Assembly: GCA_963920575.1 (NCBI GenBank)
Contig: OY986969.1
Coordinates: 8,119,096 to 8,183,095 of the forward strand
DNA length: 64,000 nt
Direction of reading: 5' to 3'
DNA from: Narthecium ossifragum
Taxonomy: Eukaryota > Streptophyta > Magnoliopsida > Dioscoreales > Nartheciaceae
In this document: positions 45,041 through 55,278 of the stretch, piece after piece
How positions within the stretch are numbered: position 1 is the first letter of the stretch
Layout of the letters: each line of letters starts with the position of its first letter
Translations under genes and position numbers: made by a program
The notes under the pieces: generated by a model
Seen by the model: only the letters and a program-made list of their open reading frames with translations
What the model was told of the DNA's origin: nothing
Databases searched by the model: none

Positions 45041-46964
45041 TCATGTATCTCATATTGGTGGATTGGATCTACTTTCGGTTTCCCGGAGAAAAACATCAAC
45101 TTCAGAACCTGGGGAACCTTTCATTTCATAGCAAAACCTGCATAAAAAAGACTGATTGAGTAATGAGATGCATTATCCTGGATAGGATGCTTTAATACCA
45201 CCAACAACTTCAGTAAGTGATGACTGTCAACACTTCATGTATTTCATTTCAATGCAATACCTCCAGTAAATTAATACACTTCATGTATTTCATTTCAATG
45301 CAATACCACCAGCAACTTCAGTACAAACTACAAAGTAGGATGCTTTAATATCACAATCGGCAATTGTATATCATAAGTGATGACTGTCAACAGAGTATAT
45401 GACTGTAGCGTTCTAATGCACTATTGGCCAGGGCTATACAACAGATGCTTTACTAAGCTATGATGACTGTCCGCAAGGTAAACAACGATAGCATTTTAAT
45501 GCAATATTGGTCAATGCTGAACAGAAGATGCTTGATAAGCTATCATGTGTGCAGCATGATCCATTTTAGTGCACCATTGATGAATGTTCCCAATCATAGA
45601 GAGTAAGTTCAATTCTTAGTAGAAAATGTATCTGATAATTAAGAGGAAAAGAGAAAAAAAGAAAACAGTCCCAAAACTTTGAACCTTGAAATTTAGAGTA
45701 GCATATCAATCAAGACATAACCTCAAGTCATGGATGCATTTCAAACTGAAATTCAGTAAGATCTGTTGATTCGCAATAATTAACCCGTACATTCTAGGAT
45801 GGGTACACTGATGAATTGGTCATAAATCCCTATGCCCAACCAATAGAGAAGTATACTAGTTAGTTCCTACATAAATAATGGCACAAGAAATCCAATGATA
45901 TTAATAGAGCAAGTTTCCAGTCATCATGACGAAAACTGAAATTTTTGCATGAGTATATGTCAATCAAGCAGAAAACTATGGATTGAAATACAAGGTTTTG
46001 CATGAGTATATGTCAATCAAGCAGAAAACTGAAATTTGGGACCAAAAACCTGAAAAGATAAGAAAATTGTCAATTCTAAGGATAATCTAAAATATACACA
46101 TATCAAGGATAAAGACATAGATTGATATACTAATTCATGTGCTATTCAACGCTAGTAATAGCATCCAATCTACGATCACCACCCGTACCATCCACTATAT
46201 CAAGCTTTGCTAATTCTGAAAATTATATTCCAATAAAGATAAGTGATTAGTAAAGAGTAATAATACAAACAAAAATGAAGGAGAGCAATTTATATAGACT
46301 AAATTTAGTACCTTGTTCAAATGTTTCTTGTTCTATCAAATCTTCCTCCACAATCATAGATTGAAGCTTCGAAGAGCTCCGTAGCCAATCTTCTACACAA
46401 ATTAGTGCCTCCACTATCTTAGGAGTAAGAGAACTTCTAAAGGCATCTAGAACTCTCCCACCGGTGCTAAAGGCAGATTCTGAAGCTACAGTTGAAACTG
46501 AAATCGCTAAGAGGTCATGAGCCATGCCCGACAATATAGGGAATCTAGAGGAGTTGTACTTTCACCATAGTAAAATATCAAAATTATCACAATCTTCTTC
46601 ATTATCTTCAGCTAAATACTTATCCAACTCTGATCTACTACCTCCACCACCAGCTGCTGATTGTAATCTCTTCATTCTAGAAAGTACTTCGGCCTTCACC
46701 TTATTTTGAATTGGTGCTTCTTCATTTATAGACAATTGAGATGTACTGGATGCCTCAATTGTAACTGAACCGTTGCTTTCAGGTGAGACCAATTTTATGT
46801 ACTCCTCAAACATTTTGTAGGTGACATCTTTGATGCTTTTAACAATATTTTCACCATCATCAATTCCATACATGACGTCTATTACAAGAGTAGTATATCT
46901 TAACTTGTACCTTGGATCAAACAGAACTGACACAAATGTCAACAGGTTCAATTTATCACTGTAT

Positions 46965-47352
46965 TGTGAGGCCCGCTGGGTCTACCGAGGCGACAAGATG
47001 CCTGCGCCTGGAGGGCGGGGCTGAGTCGGGTAGCCGGGTAAGCAATCCCACAACGCCTGGGTATGGTCCGGGGTTCGGTATAAGTATATAGTAACCCCTT
47101 AATAGACACAACGCGTTTTAAAGCCGTGATGGCAATGAACCGCAGAAAAACTCCAGTGTTAAGCGTGCTTGGGCTGGAGTAGGTTTGGGAGGGGTGACCT
47201 CCCGGGAAGTCCGATCGATCGGTGGGTTTATCGATCGATCGGCTGCGGCGAGCCAAAAGCGGATAATATTGTGTCGGGTGGGGCCCTCGGGTGGATCCTG
47301 GTCGGACCGGGAGCCCGCGGGCTGGGGCCCAGTGGAGGGCCGGGGCGTTACA
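46965..47352 (+). repeat. Cassandra 5' LTR
   Basis: Contains a TATA-like TATAAGTATATA (about 47080) upstream of the 5S-like block. It differs from the 3' LTR at TATGGTCC versus TATAGTCC and GCGGATAA versus GCGGACAA. Confidence 0.93.
47149..47212 (+). ncRNA. 5S rRNA-like block in Cassandra LTR 1 (not a 5S gene)
   Basis: GTTAAGCGTGCTTGGGC is identical to the A-box and intermediate-element region of plant 5S rRNA. GGGGTGACCTCCCGGGAAG matches its C-box region with few changes. These are the internal RNA polymerase III promoter parts, so the block may drive transcription of the element. The 5' third of 5S is only weakly recognisable. Confidence 0.88.
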
Positions 47353-47372
47353 GTATGATATCAGAGCCGGTT
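47353..47372 (+). promoter_or_regulatory. Cassandra primer-binding site
   Basis: TGATATCAGAGCC just after LTR 1 matches the usual initiator-Met site TGGTATCAGAGCC with one change. Confidence 0.8.
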
Positions 47373-47425
47373 CCCAGCCGGAAATTGTGCCAGCGAGGAC
47401 GCTGGGCCCCCAAGGGGGGGTGGAT

Positions 47426-47813
47426 TGTGAGGCCCGCTGGGTCTACCGAGGCGACAAGATGCCTGCGCCTGGAGGGCGGGGCTGAGTCGGGTAGCCGGGT
47501 AAGCAATCCCACAACGCCTGGGTATAGTCCGGGGTTCGGTATAAGTATATAGTAACCCCTTAATAGACACAACGCGTTTTAAAGCCGTGATGGCAATGAA
47601 CCGCAGAAAAACTCCAGTGTTAAGCGTGCTTGGGCTGGAGTAGGTTTGGGAGGGGTGACCTCCCGGGAAGTCCGATCGATCGGTGGGTTTATCGATCGAT
47701 CGGCTGCGGCGAGCCAAAAGCGGACAATATTGTGTCGGGTGGGGCCCTCGGGTGGATCCTGGTCGGACCGGGAGCCCGCGGGCTGGGGCCCAGTGGAGGG
47801 CCGGGGCGTTACA
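47426..47813 (+). repeat. Cassandra 3' LTR
   Basis: Same length as the 5' LTR and nearly identical. It is preceded by a purine tract AAGGGGGGGTGGAT (47412-47425). Confidence 0.93.
47610..47673 (+). ncRNA. 5S rRNA-like block in Cassandra LTR 2 (not a 5S gene)
   Basis: Identical in sequence to the block in LTR 1, offset by 461 bp. Confidence 0.88.
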
Positions 47814-50800
47814 TGTATGGTCCCCAATATTTGTCAAACTTATCTTTCATTTTGGTGGCCATGAAGGACAATCTGATGTCATCGCTACTGATCCATTCTT
47901 GCAACAAAGTAGACAACATACTAAGCTCATGGAAGAAGCTACTTGATGTGACATAAGAAGTGCCTGACACTTTTAATGTTAGCTCATAAAAGTGTCTCAA
48001 GAATTCCACTAACCTGTTTCTAACATTTGCCCAATCTTCTGCAGTAGGCATTCCTTCTTTCCCATTATTCTCAAGTTCAATTCGAATCTGCGGCTCTATC
48101 TCTTCAAACCTCTCAAATGCAGTTTCAAACTTTTGGGCGGCTTCCAACATCATATAAGTAGAGTTCCACCTGGTGCTTACATCTAGGCTCAACAAGCTCT
48201 TGCTTTGTATTTTCTCAAGCTCCACACAATCTTTGAACTTTTGTAACCTCATAGGTGACTGCTTCACAAATTTGACCACTGCACGAACTCGATCAACTGA
48301 TGTGCCCATATCACTCAATCATTCACCAACTATTAAGTTGATGATATGCGCCACACACCTCATATGCATGTAATTTCCTTCCAACACACTCATCGATTTC
48401 CTCTTCAAATACCTAAGAGCTGCATCATTTGAGAATGCATCATCCACTGTCACCGTAAAGATCCTCTGTATCTCCCAATCCCTCAAACACTTCTCAAGTA
48501 GCCTACCAATAGCTTCACCTCTATGACTTGTGATTGGACAAAAACTAATTATTTTTTTTTGTAATTTCCAATCACTATCAATGAAGTGAGCCGTAAGACA
48601 CATGTAATTGATCCTTTGAAGTGATGTCCATGTGTCTGTAGTAAGAGAAATCCATTGGTTGCTCTCTTTAAAGAACTTTTTCAATTTTGTCTTTTCCTCA
48701 TCGAAAAGTTTGTAACAATCCCTTCTAACTGTCCACCTCGAGGACACATGGAATCTTGGACTTAATGTTTTACAAAACTCCTTAAAGCCCTTTGTCTCAA
48801 CAAACTTGAAAGGTAGCTCATTAAGAATGATCATATGAGCTAGTGCCTTTCTAGAATGCTCTTGATTAAACTTCCACGTGCCAACAACAGTTCCATCTCC
48901 ATCTTCAGCCCTTCCCAAGCTTATTTCTGTTTGTTGGCCACTTGAGCAAGGTGCCATTTTGCATTTTATATTAAAATGTGCTTCTTAAGCGACAATGTCC
49001 CATTTGTTACTGGATCAGATTGAAAAATTTTCTGACAATAGTTGCACTTGCCTCTTTGTTTCCCGTCAGTAGGATCAGTGAATTTCTCAAAGTGTGTCCA
49101 AACTTCTGACCTTGACTCCATTTCTTTTCTTTTCTTCTGTGCTACTATTTTAGTCCCACTAGCTTCAACGTCGGTGGATGGTGCCACAATGGAGGCTTCA
49201 TCTTTAGATTCATTACCATCTCCCTCAATTGATTCTTGGGAAAATGAGTGAGAGGGAGAATGAGATGCCATCCCAAGGGAGGACATCTGATCTGAAGAGC
49301 TTTTAAATCAAATATCACTAAACTTTGTACTCAAATTCAGTATCTACCAAAAAAAATCAAACCCAAACAAAAGGAAGGAACAAAACTTATCAAAAATCAT
49401 ACTCATTGAAGCACTGAGTGTGAAGTGTCACCTGAAGATAGATACTCGTCTCAAACTGAGTTTTCAAAGCATACTCATTGAACACTGATGCCAATGATGG
49501 TACAGTTACCTGAAATATCACATCGACCAGTAAAGCAATTACGTCAGCTAACTAAATGAATTTCCATGGTCATTCACCTAGTACAACTATTGAAGTTAGA
49601 AAATAGCAGAGATTAAGAAAATTACCACAAACATCTAACTAGAAAAACAATCAATAAATGAAGATATTCTCCGCTTTAAAAATCAGCTTTACAAGTGATT
49701 TCTGATCCTTTCCTATGAAGCCTACATCCCTTGTCACTTAAAGCTATTTAAAATCAGTTCCTTGCACCTTCCATTTCTGTTTTTTCAAGTTTCTCTTCTC
49801 TAACCCAATTAGAATGCAAATTTCAACTAAACAGTGCCTCCTCACATCTCCACTGCACATTCTTGACTGATGGCACTAGCAAATCCTCATTAAAGTGTAT
49901 ACATTCTTGACCGAAGGCACTTGCAGATTCTAGCTATGAGAAAGCATAAATGCCCTTAAAAGAGTTTCTGAATCAAATCAACAACTTCAAGCTCCAAAAG
50001 GGTTGCATCAAGGAAAAAGAGGGGAACGGTAAGTACTATGAACTACAACAATTTTATCCCCGATCTCACAACTAAGGATTTTCTCGGACTGCAATTGCAC
50101 TAGACTAAGTCAGATGTGTACCAAAAAATTTCCAATCTAGCAAACAGCTGTGGGGACAGTAATCAAAAAAGAAAGAAGATAGATGATTGATCTTCATGTA
50201 AATGAAATCCACAAAGCATGCAGATCCCGTTGTACCTGGTTGCACAAGCACCTCCGTTCTCTTCGGTTGCTTGGTTGCCCTCGTTCTCCTTCGGATCTGT
50301 GAGCTTTGCTAAGAATTTGTTGGGAGAAACCGAGAGAGCTTGGAAGAGAGGGAGGAGGCGGGCGTTGGGGACCTTAGGGCATCATCGGCGTTGCCTGGTT
50401 GATGCCGATCGGAGCGATCGCCACTTGCCAGATCGGGAAAGCCGGAGAGAGCTTGGAAGAGAGGGAGGAGGCAGCGTTGGGGTTAGGGTCTTAGGGTTAG
50501 GGTCTTAGGGAGGAGGCGGCGTCGGGACTCGGGAGGGAGGCAGATCGGGTTAATGGGTAGTCTGGGTTAGTGGGTAGTCTGGGTGAACGGGTTAATGGGT
50601 AGTCGGGTTATTCGGTTCTGACCCGAACCGAACCGAATTTTTTTTTCAAGAACCGAGCCGAACTGAGAACCGAAGTTTTCGTACATGCCAGAACCGAACC
50701 GAACCGAATGGACAGAAGAACCGAACCGAATGGACCGAACTAATTCGATTCGGTTCGGTTTTTCGGGTTCGGTTCGGTTCTGCTCACCCCTATTCCCAAC

Positions 50801-52870
50801 CAAAAAATAGGCTGATAAGATAATCCGACCAAGAATTAAGACCATGAAAGAATATAATGAGTAGCTAGAAAACTGTGGTTAGACTCAATCTTTTACGTAA
50901 AAATTATCGTTACTGCATGCTTTGCTTTATTTAGTGAATGCTTAATTATCTCAATTGCATGCGTAAAATGATATGAAGAAAAAGTACAATCTTACAACCT
51001 AGCTAGATATACAAAAGGAATCTTATTGTCATGTGTACGTATATTCGAAAAGGGTTTTATTCTCAACTTTAGGGGAGCAAACGTGTATATTCTAAAAGTA
51101 TACATGCATTTACTATTCATGGCTTGCATGGGTACGTCTGTCAAGCTCTTTTCAGAGGGTACTAAACATCCCAACAACGAGTCAGAGTGTTGCTTGGCAA
51201 AGACAAGGCAGGCCAAGGGAAGCCAAAGTGAAGAGCATTATCATGTGCCAAAGAATCAATGCTGGATCTCATGCATCGAGATTCTCAAGACGATATGTAG
51301 TGCTACTGCTGCTGCTCCAAAGCTAGGCAAGCTTGGCAAAGCCTTGTCCCACGCAACGTTACGTTGATAGAAGCTTGGAGATCATAGCTTTTCTGATCAT
51401 ATATATTATCAAATTAACCAGAGGTTTCTAGGCTAGCTATACTACCACACAAAGGATGTGGTCAAAAGAGTACAGGTACTGGGAGAACGTCACATGGAAA
51501 TCAAGGACACAAACAGCTTGTAGATGTTTATGGATTGGAAAGAAAGCATGTATTTGAAGAGATCATGAGAGGAGACTTTGGTAAACAATATTAGAAAATG
51601 AGCTGCTGTGGATATGCCAAGAGCCATCATTGATTGGATGCTGACAAAAGTACTTATTCCAATGATTTTCTGAAACCAGAGATAAGCTAGCAAATATAAA
51701 TTAGTAGTATCCTCGTTTTCAGTGGCTAGAGTTACTGACTAATTAGCATTTAATACATGATATGTTAGACTGGATTATAATTATAATCCTCGCTTTTGGA
51801 TTTAGTGGCCAGAGTTAACATGGTATCAGAATAGGAGGTCTCATGAGTTCAAACAGCATTTTAAGGAAAATACCATTGTCGAGGAAGTAGTACGCAGTGT
51901 ACCATCGTCCATTTTTTGAACAGAAAGAACACGCCATTAATTTGGCTAGTATTTTTTACAGTGCGTCATGAATGATATATACCTTTGCCAAACTCAAACT
52001 CCGCATGCAGATGTCTCATGAGTTAAAAGAGGATTTCACCATTGTATATACTCAAATAAATATAGACCTTTCTTGAACTTGAGTTCATGCATCCAGTGAT
52101 GCAGACGTTAATTAAACTGAAACCCTTGAACTTTTAGTTGAACAGTTAACAGCTAGCCAGCTGCAGCCTCCCCATTCTTTGCTGCTGCCTTTCAAAAGCT
52201 GCAAATTGATATGGCATGATAGGATGGTTGATTCTATTCAAAAAATAAACATCAGAAGCCATGAGAAAGCTTGACATTTGTGACAAGGTAGACATAATTT
52301 ACTCAGTAGACCATCAATTATGTCAGTCAGCTCAGGTCCTACGAGCCATTCTGCTACTGCTGCTGATCATCATAAATATTTATAATTACTAGCATCATTA
52401 GTTAAGTTTCATACTATATATCTGCTCCTATGTTTTAGTGCTTCTTTTGACCTGCATACATGTATTCTCCAATATCTCCCATTCCATGTACACAAAAGTA
52501 GAGAACGAAAGCATGGAGTACTAGTATAATTAAACTCATGTAGAAGATAGCTTGAAGATAGCTTTCCTGTCTCTCTAGGAATGACACCCCCATACCCCCC
52601 CACAAATGAGATCTAGAGAGAGAGAGAGAGGGAGGACAGAAAGAAAGATAAAGAGACTTTTAAAAGCGGGGAGGGCCAACGGTGGGCAAAAAAGATGATC
52701 AACTTTAGAGGTGGGGGGTTGGATTAGCTTTTTTAAGACCACACTATAGCTAGCTTATATCCTTTTTGTTGTCCCCACCTCTTTTTTTATCAGCATCAGC
52801 AGCAGCAGACGTGCCGTTGCTGTTCCGCAAAGACACCACCCCCTGCATGCGGGAATATACAACACCACCA
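50801..52870. other. Intergenic region without recognised transposon
   Basis: No element ends, RT or transposase motifs are visible. An ORF at 51026-51367 has no recognisable domain. Short GA-rich tracts occur around 52610-52650. It could be ancient host intergenic sequence or a promoter region. Confidence 0.3.
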
Positions 52871-52873
52871 ACA

Positions 52874-52877
<4 letters not shown>

Positions 52878-52927
<50 letters not shown>
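52878..52927 (+). repeat. (CT)n microsatellite
   Basis: About 25 CT units, uninterrupted. In plants such tracts are frequent in promoters and 5' UTRs; here it lies 125 bp upstream of two short ORFs. Confidence 0.95.
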
Positions 52928-52930
<3 letters not shown>

Positions 52931-53052
52931 CCCCCTCTCCTCCCTCTACTTGTGTGTTTATATATATCCAGGTCATAGTGTTTCTTGGTATTGGCCTGCC
53001 TTCATGCTATATAATCTGACCACACTTATTACTTCTGTACCATATCTTAGAA

Positions 53053-53151
53053 ATGGCTGTGTTTTTGGTCTCTTTCCTCTGGCCACTCTTCCATTGGGTC
53101 CTCTCTTGCTTCCATGATCCACCGTCGTCGCCGCCTCTTGCCGTCCCTTGA
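53053..53151 (+). CDS. Putative short ORF A (32 codons)
   Basis: Encodes a hydrophobic peptide MAVFLVSFLWPLFHWVLSCF followed by HDPPSSPPLAVP. Its TGA overlaps the ATG of ORF B (ATGA at 53151-53154). The segment is more GC-rich than its AT-rich surroundings. I do not recognise it. It could be an upstream ORF of ORF B, a real micropeptide, or chance. Confidence 0.3.
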   Translation: MAVFLVSFLWPLFHWVLSCFHDPPSSPPLAVP

Positions 53152-53249
53152 TGAAGATTCTCTGCACCGCCATGCGGCGCCGGCCATCACATGCATGTTC
53201 GTCGGCGACGCAAGGGGAATCGAGCTCGCTGGTCCGATTAGTTCATTAG
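53151..53249 (+). CDS. Putative short ORF B (32 codons)
   Basis: Encodes MKILCTAMRRRPSHACSSAT then QGESSSLVRLVH: basic, Ser-rich, with GC-rich third positions in an AT-rich setting, followed by AT-rich sequence resembling a 3' UTR. The start overlaps the stop of ORF A. No family is recognised. The compositional shift is the main argument for coding; there is no other support in the sequence. Confidence 0.35.
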   Translation: MKILCTAMRRRPSHACSSATQGESSSLVRLVH

Positions 53250-53977
53250 ATTATTTACAGTACTGTACTATTGTTTCTGGAAACTTGGTTGTTCTTCGTC
53301 TTGAATCAAACTGTTGTACTCATGAATAAGAGTTAGATAGTTTAGTTCAAGCCAGTTTTATAAATGATCCAAGAATGCCTAGTTTGTACTAGATATGATT
53401 GATGTAATAGCAAATTTTCACTACTTTAAGAGTTGACACTCAAGCCATTTTGTATCTATCATTTGTCATCTCATATTGTGCTTGGTGGGAACATCAACAA
53501 GGTTAGGGTTTAACTAGGCATATTTAGCAATTATATGTTGTTTGACTATAAAATCTGTTAACCCTCCTCCCTCTCATCTCCCAAGGATTTAAATTTTTGG
53601 GTTGACTGGTTACATCAACATGATATCATATATCAGAGAGCAGAGGTCTTATATTTGAACGTTACTCCCTCGAATAGCGACTAGTCTGGAGAGCTATTCT
53701 TGCTCCGACATAAGTGGTATAGATGATTTATCTGCTTTAGGGCTTTCCAAGTCAGAGAGCTTATTAGAGGCAAAGAGAAGGCTCAACCCATCCTAGGCTT
53801 GTGGATTTGGACTTTGGAAGATCTCATCTTGGAGCAAGTAACATTAAGCTTTCGCTTTGAGTGATTAGTATTACATGAAAGCAGAGCAGAGGTCCTGAAC
53901 TCTAACCTCACTCCTTCCCTCCCTCCCATAGTCGTTTCAATTGCTTATTAATATTCAATATTGACATGTAAACAGCC
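53250..53977. other. Region between the short ORFs and the hAT MITE
   Basis: AT-rich; the first 150 bp could be a 3' UTR of the short ORFs. No other feature seen. Confidence 0.3.
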
Positions 53978-53985
53978 ATACCGCA

Positions 53986-54299
53986 TTGGGGTGTACAACG
54001 GGTCCGGTCAACAAGTTAACGGGTTGGGTCGGACCGATCCGTTAATTTTTGAGGGCTTTATGACCCGCCCGTTAACCTGTTAATTTATCAACAGTTTAAC
54101 AGGTTAACGGGTCAACAGGTTAACAGGTAACCCATTAACCCGTTATTAGTACCACATGAATAAATATAAAGTTTTAAATTACAATCTATTAATTCAAAAT
54201 TCAAACAACATAAACACGTAAATCTAAGTTGTGCCATATGAAGAAATATAAAGTTTCCAATGTAAGTTCTAAGTTCCAATTAACTTGGAAATTAATTAG

Positions 54300-54331
<32 letters not shown>

Positions 54332-54543
54332 CTTGTAATTTGTAAATAGTCTTTATTCGAAACGGGTAAAACGGGTTACCCGTTAAGCAAAAACTTAAAC
54401 ACCCATTACCCGACCCGGTATTATTGTAATGGGTCGGGTCTGACCTGACCCGTTTATGACTACCTTATGACCCGCCCGTTAAGGTTCGGGTCGGGTTAAT
54501 TTTTTAGGTCGAAATGGGTTATTCAACCCGTTGTACACCCCTA
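53986..54543. mobile_element. hAT-type MITE (558 bp)
   Basis: Inverted ends TTGGGGTGTACAACGGGT and ACCCGTTGTACACCCCTA differ at one base. A perfect 8-bp duplication ATACCGCA flanks it (53978-53985, 54544-54551). Subterminal regions repeat GGGTTAAC and CCCGTTA motifs, and a (TA)n tract lies in the middle. No coding capacity. Confidence 0.92.
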
Positions 54544-54633
54544 ATACCGCACACACGAGGGGTTATTTAAGTGTATAAATTTGTTAACTCTTCCTCTCTC
54601 AGCACAGCTTAAATTTTTGGGTTAAATAATTAA

Positions 54634-54669
<36 letters not shown>

Positions 54670-55278
54670 AAACTATCTTTGCATGTGGAAACTGTTTCAA
54701 GGAATTTTTTGCCAAAATGAACCCCCAATGTCCATATTTGACAGATTCAGACCCCCTCCACTGATTTTTTGCAACAGAGGACCCCAAAGTATATAAATTC
54801 CTAAATTACCCCTCCCTTCACATGCCATGGATGGCCATCCGTCTCTCCTTATCATTACAGCATTTAATGCATAGATTTAAAAAAAAAAACCTCCCGGGAT
54901 GTGTCTTCTTGTTCCTTCTTCCCAAGCCTGGTCCTCCCTCCCTCCATCTTCTACTCTCCCTCTCCATTGCCTTCTCTTCTCTTCTCCATTTCCAGTTTCT
55001 CCCTTATTCTTTCATGACTCATCCATTTCCACTGCCTCATCTCCTCCCTTTCTACTGCCTACTCTTCTCTTCTCCCTTATTCGTTCATCTCTCCTCTCTA
55101 TCAACTGCCTCCTCTTTTCTACCTTCGATCGTCGCAGTTTTCTTCGCCAAAATAGTTCACCGGATAGAGCTCTCCACACATGCAAGGCGATGAGAAGCGT
55201 TCCGCTGCATTGCCAATTCAACGGACGGGTTATAAATCATGAACGCGATGCTGTCACTTCAACCCGTTGCACTGTACG

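Larger units (their letters stand above)
46965..47813 (+). mobile_element. Cassandra TRIM retrotransposon (5S-rRNA-bearing LTRs)
   Basis: 849 bp: two 388-bp LTRs (46965-47352, 47426-47813) starting TGTGAGGCCC and ending GCGTTACA, with only 73 bp between. A perfect 5-bp duplication TGTAT flanks it (46960-46964, 47814-47818). I count two differences between the LTRs, so it is young. Each LTR contains a block matching plant 5S rRNA, the defining mark of Cassandra. No proteins are encoded; replication depends on other elements. Removing the insert and one duplication restores the transposase junction. Confidence 0.95.
46247..49286 (-). pseudogene. hAT transposase (BED finger, RNase H-like core, hATC), interrupted
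   Basis: The N-terminal BED zinc finger (VWTHFEKFTDPTDGKQRGKC, NYCQKIF, SLKKHIL) spans about 49160-48970. The catalytic region follows (WISLTTDTWTSLQRINYMCL, ISFCPITSHRGEAIGRLLEK, MRCVAHIINLIV, DVSTRWNSTYMML). The hATC dimerisation domain is at about 46500-46350 (VSTVASESAFSTGGRVLDAF). Breaks: about 4 extra bases after SLKKHIL near 48970; a TGA near 48320 (INLIVGE, stop, LSDMG); a TGA near 46562; and a Cassandra insertion at 46965-47813 between KYWGPY and SDKLNLLTF. The protein binds the element ends and moves it by cut and paste in the nucleus; this copy cannot. Confidence 0.9.
44435..50792 (-). mobile_element. hAT transposon with degenerate transposase
   Basis: 12-bp inverted ends TAGGGGTGAGCA (44435-44446) and TGCTCACCCCTA (50781-50792). 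The 8-bp flanks ATCCCATC and TTCCCAAC agree at 6 of 8. Both subterminal regions are packed with AACCGAACCG or TTCGGTTCGG units. The transposase lies on the minus strand and is broken. A Cassandra TRIM sits inside it. Confidence 0.88.

Noticed and set aside
47149..47673. Two 5S rRNA genes
   Set aside because: Only the promoter-bearing part of 5S is present and it lies within LTRs; this is the Cassandra pattern, not a functional 5S array.
50478..50515. TTAGGG-like units suggesting an interstitial telomere
   Set aside because: Only a few imperfect units with extra TC, within a G-rich segment near a hAT end; far too short for telomeric repeats.
51026..51367. 113-codon ORF as a host gene
   Set aside because: No recognisable motif, no clear composition shift and no splice or UTR signals. 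It remains unsupported.
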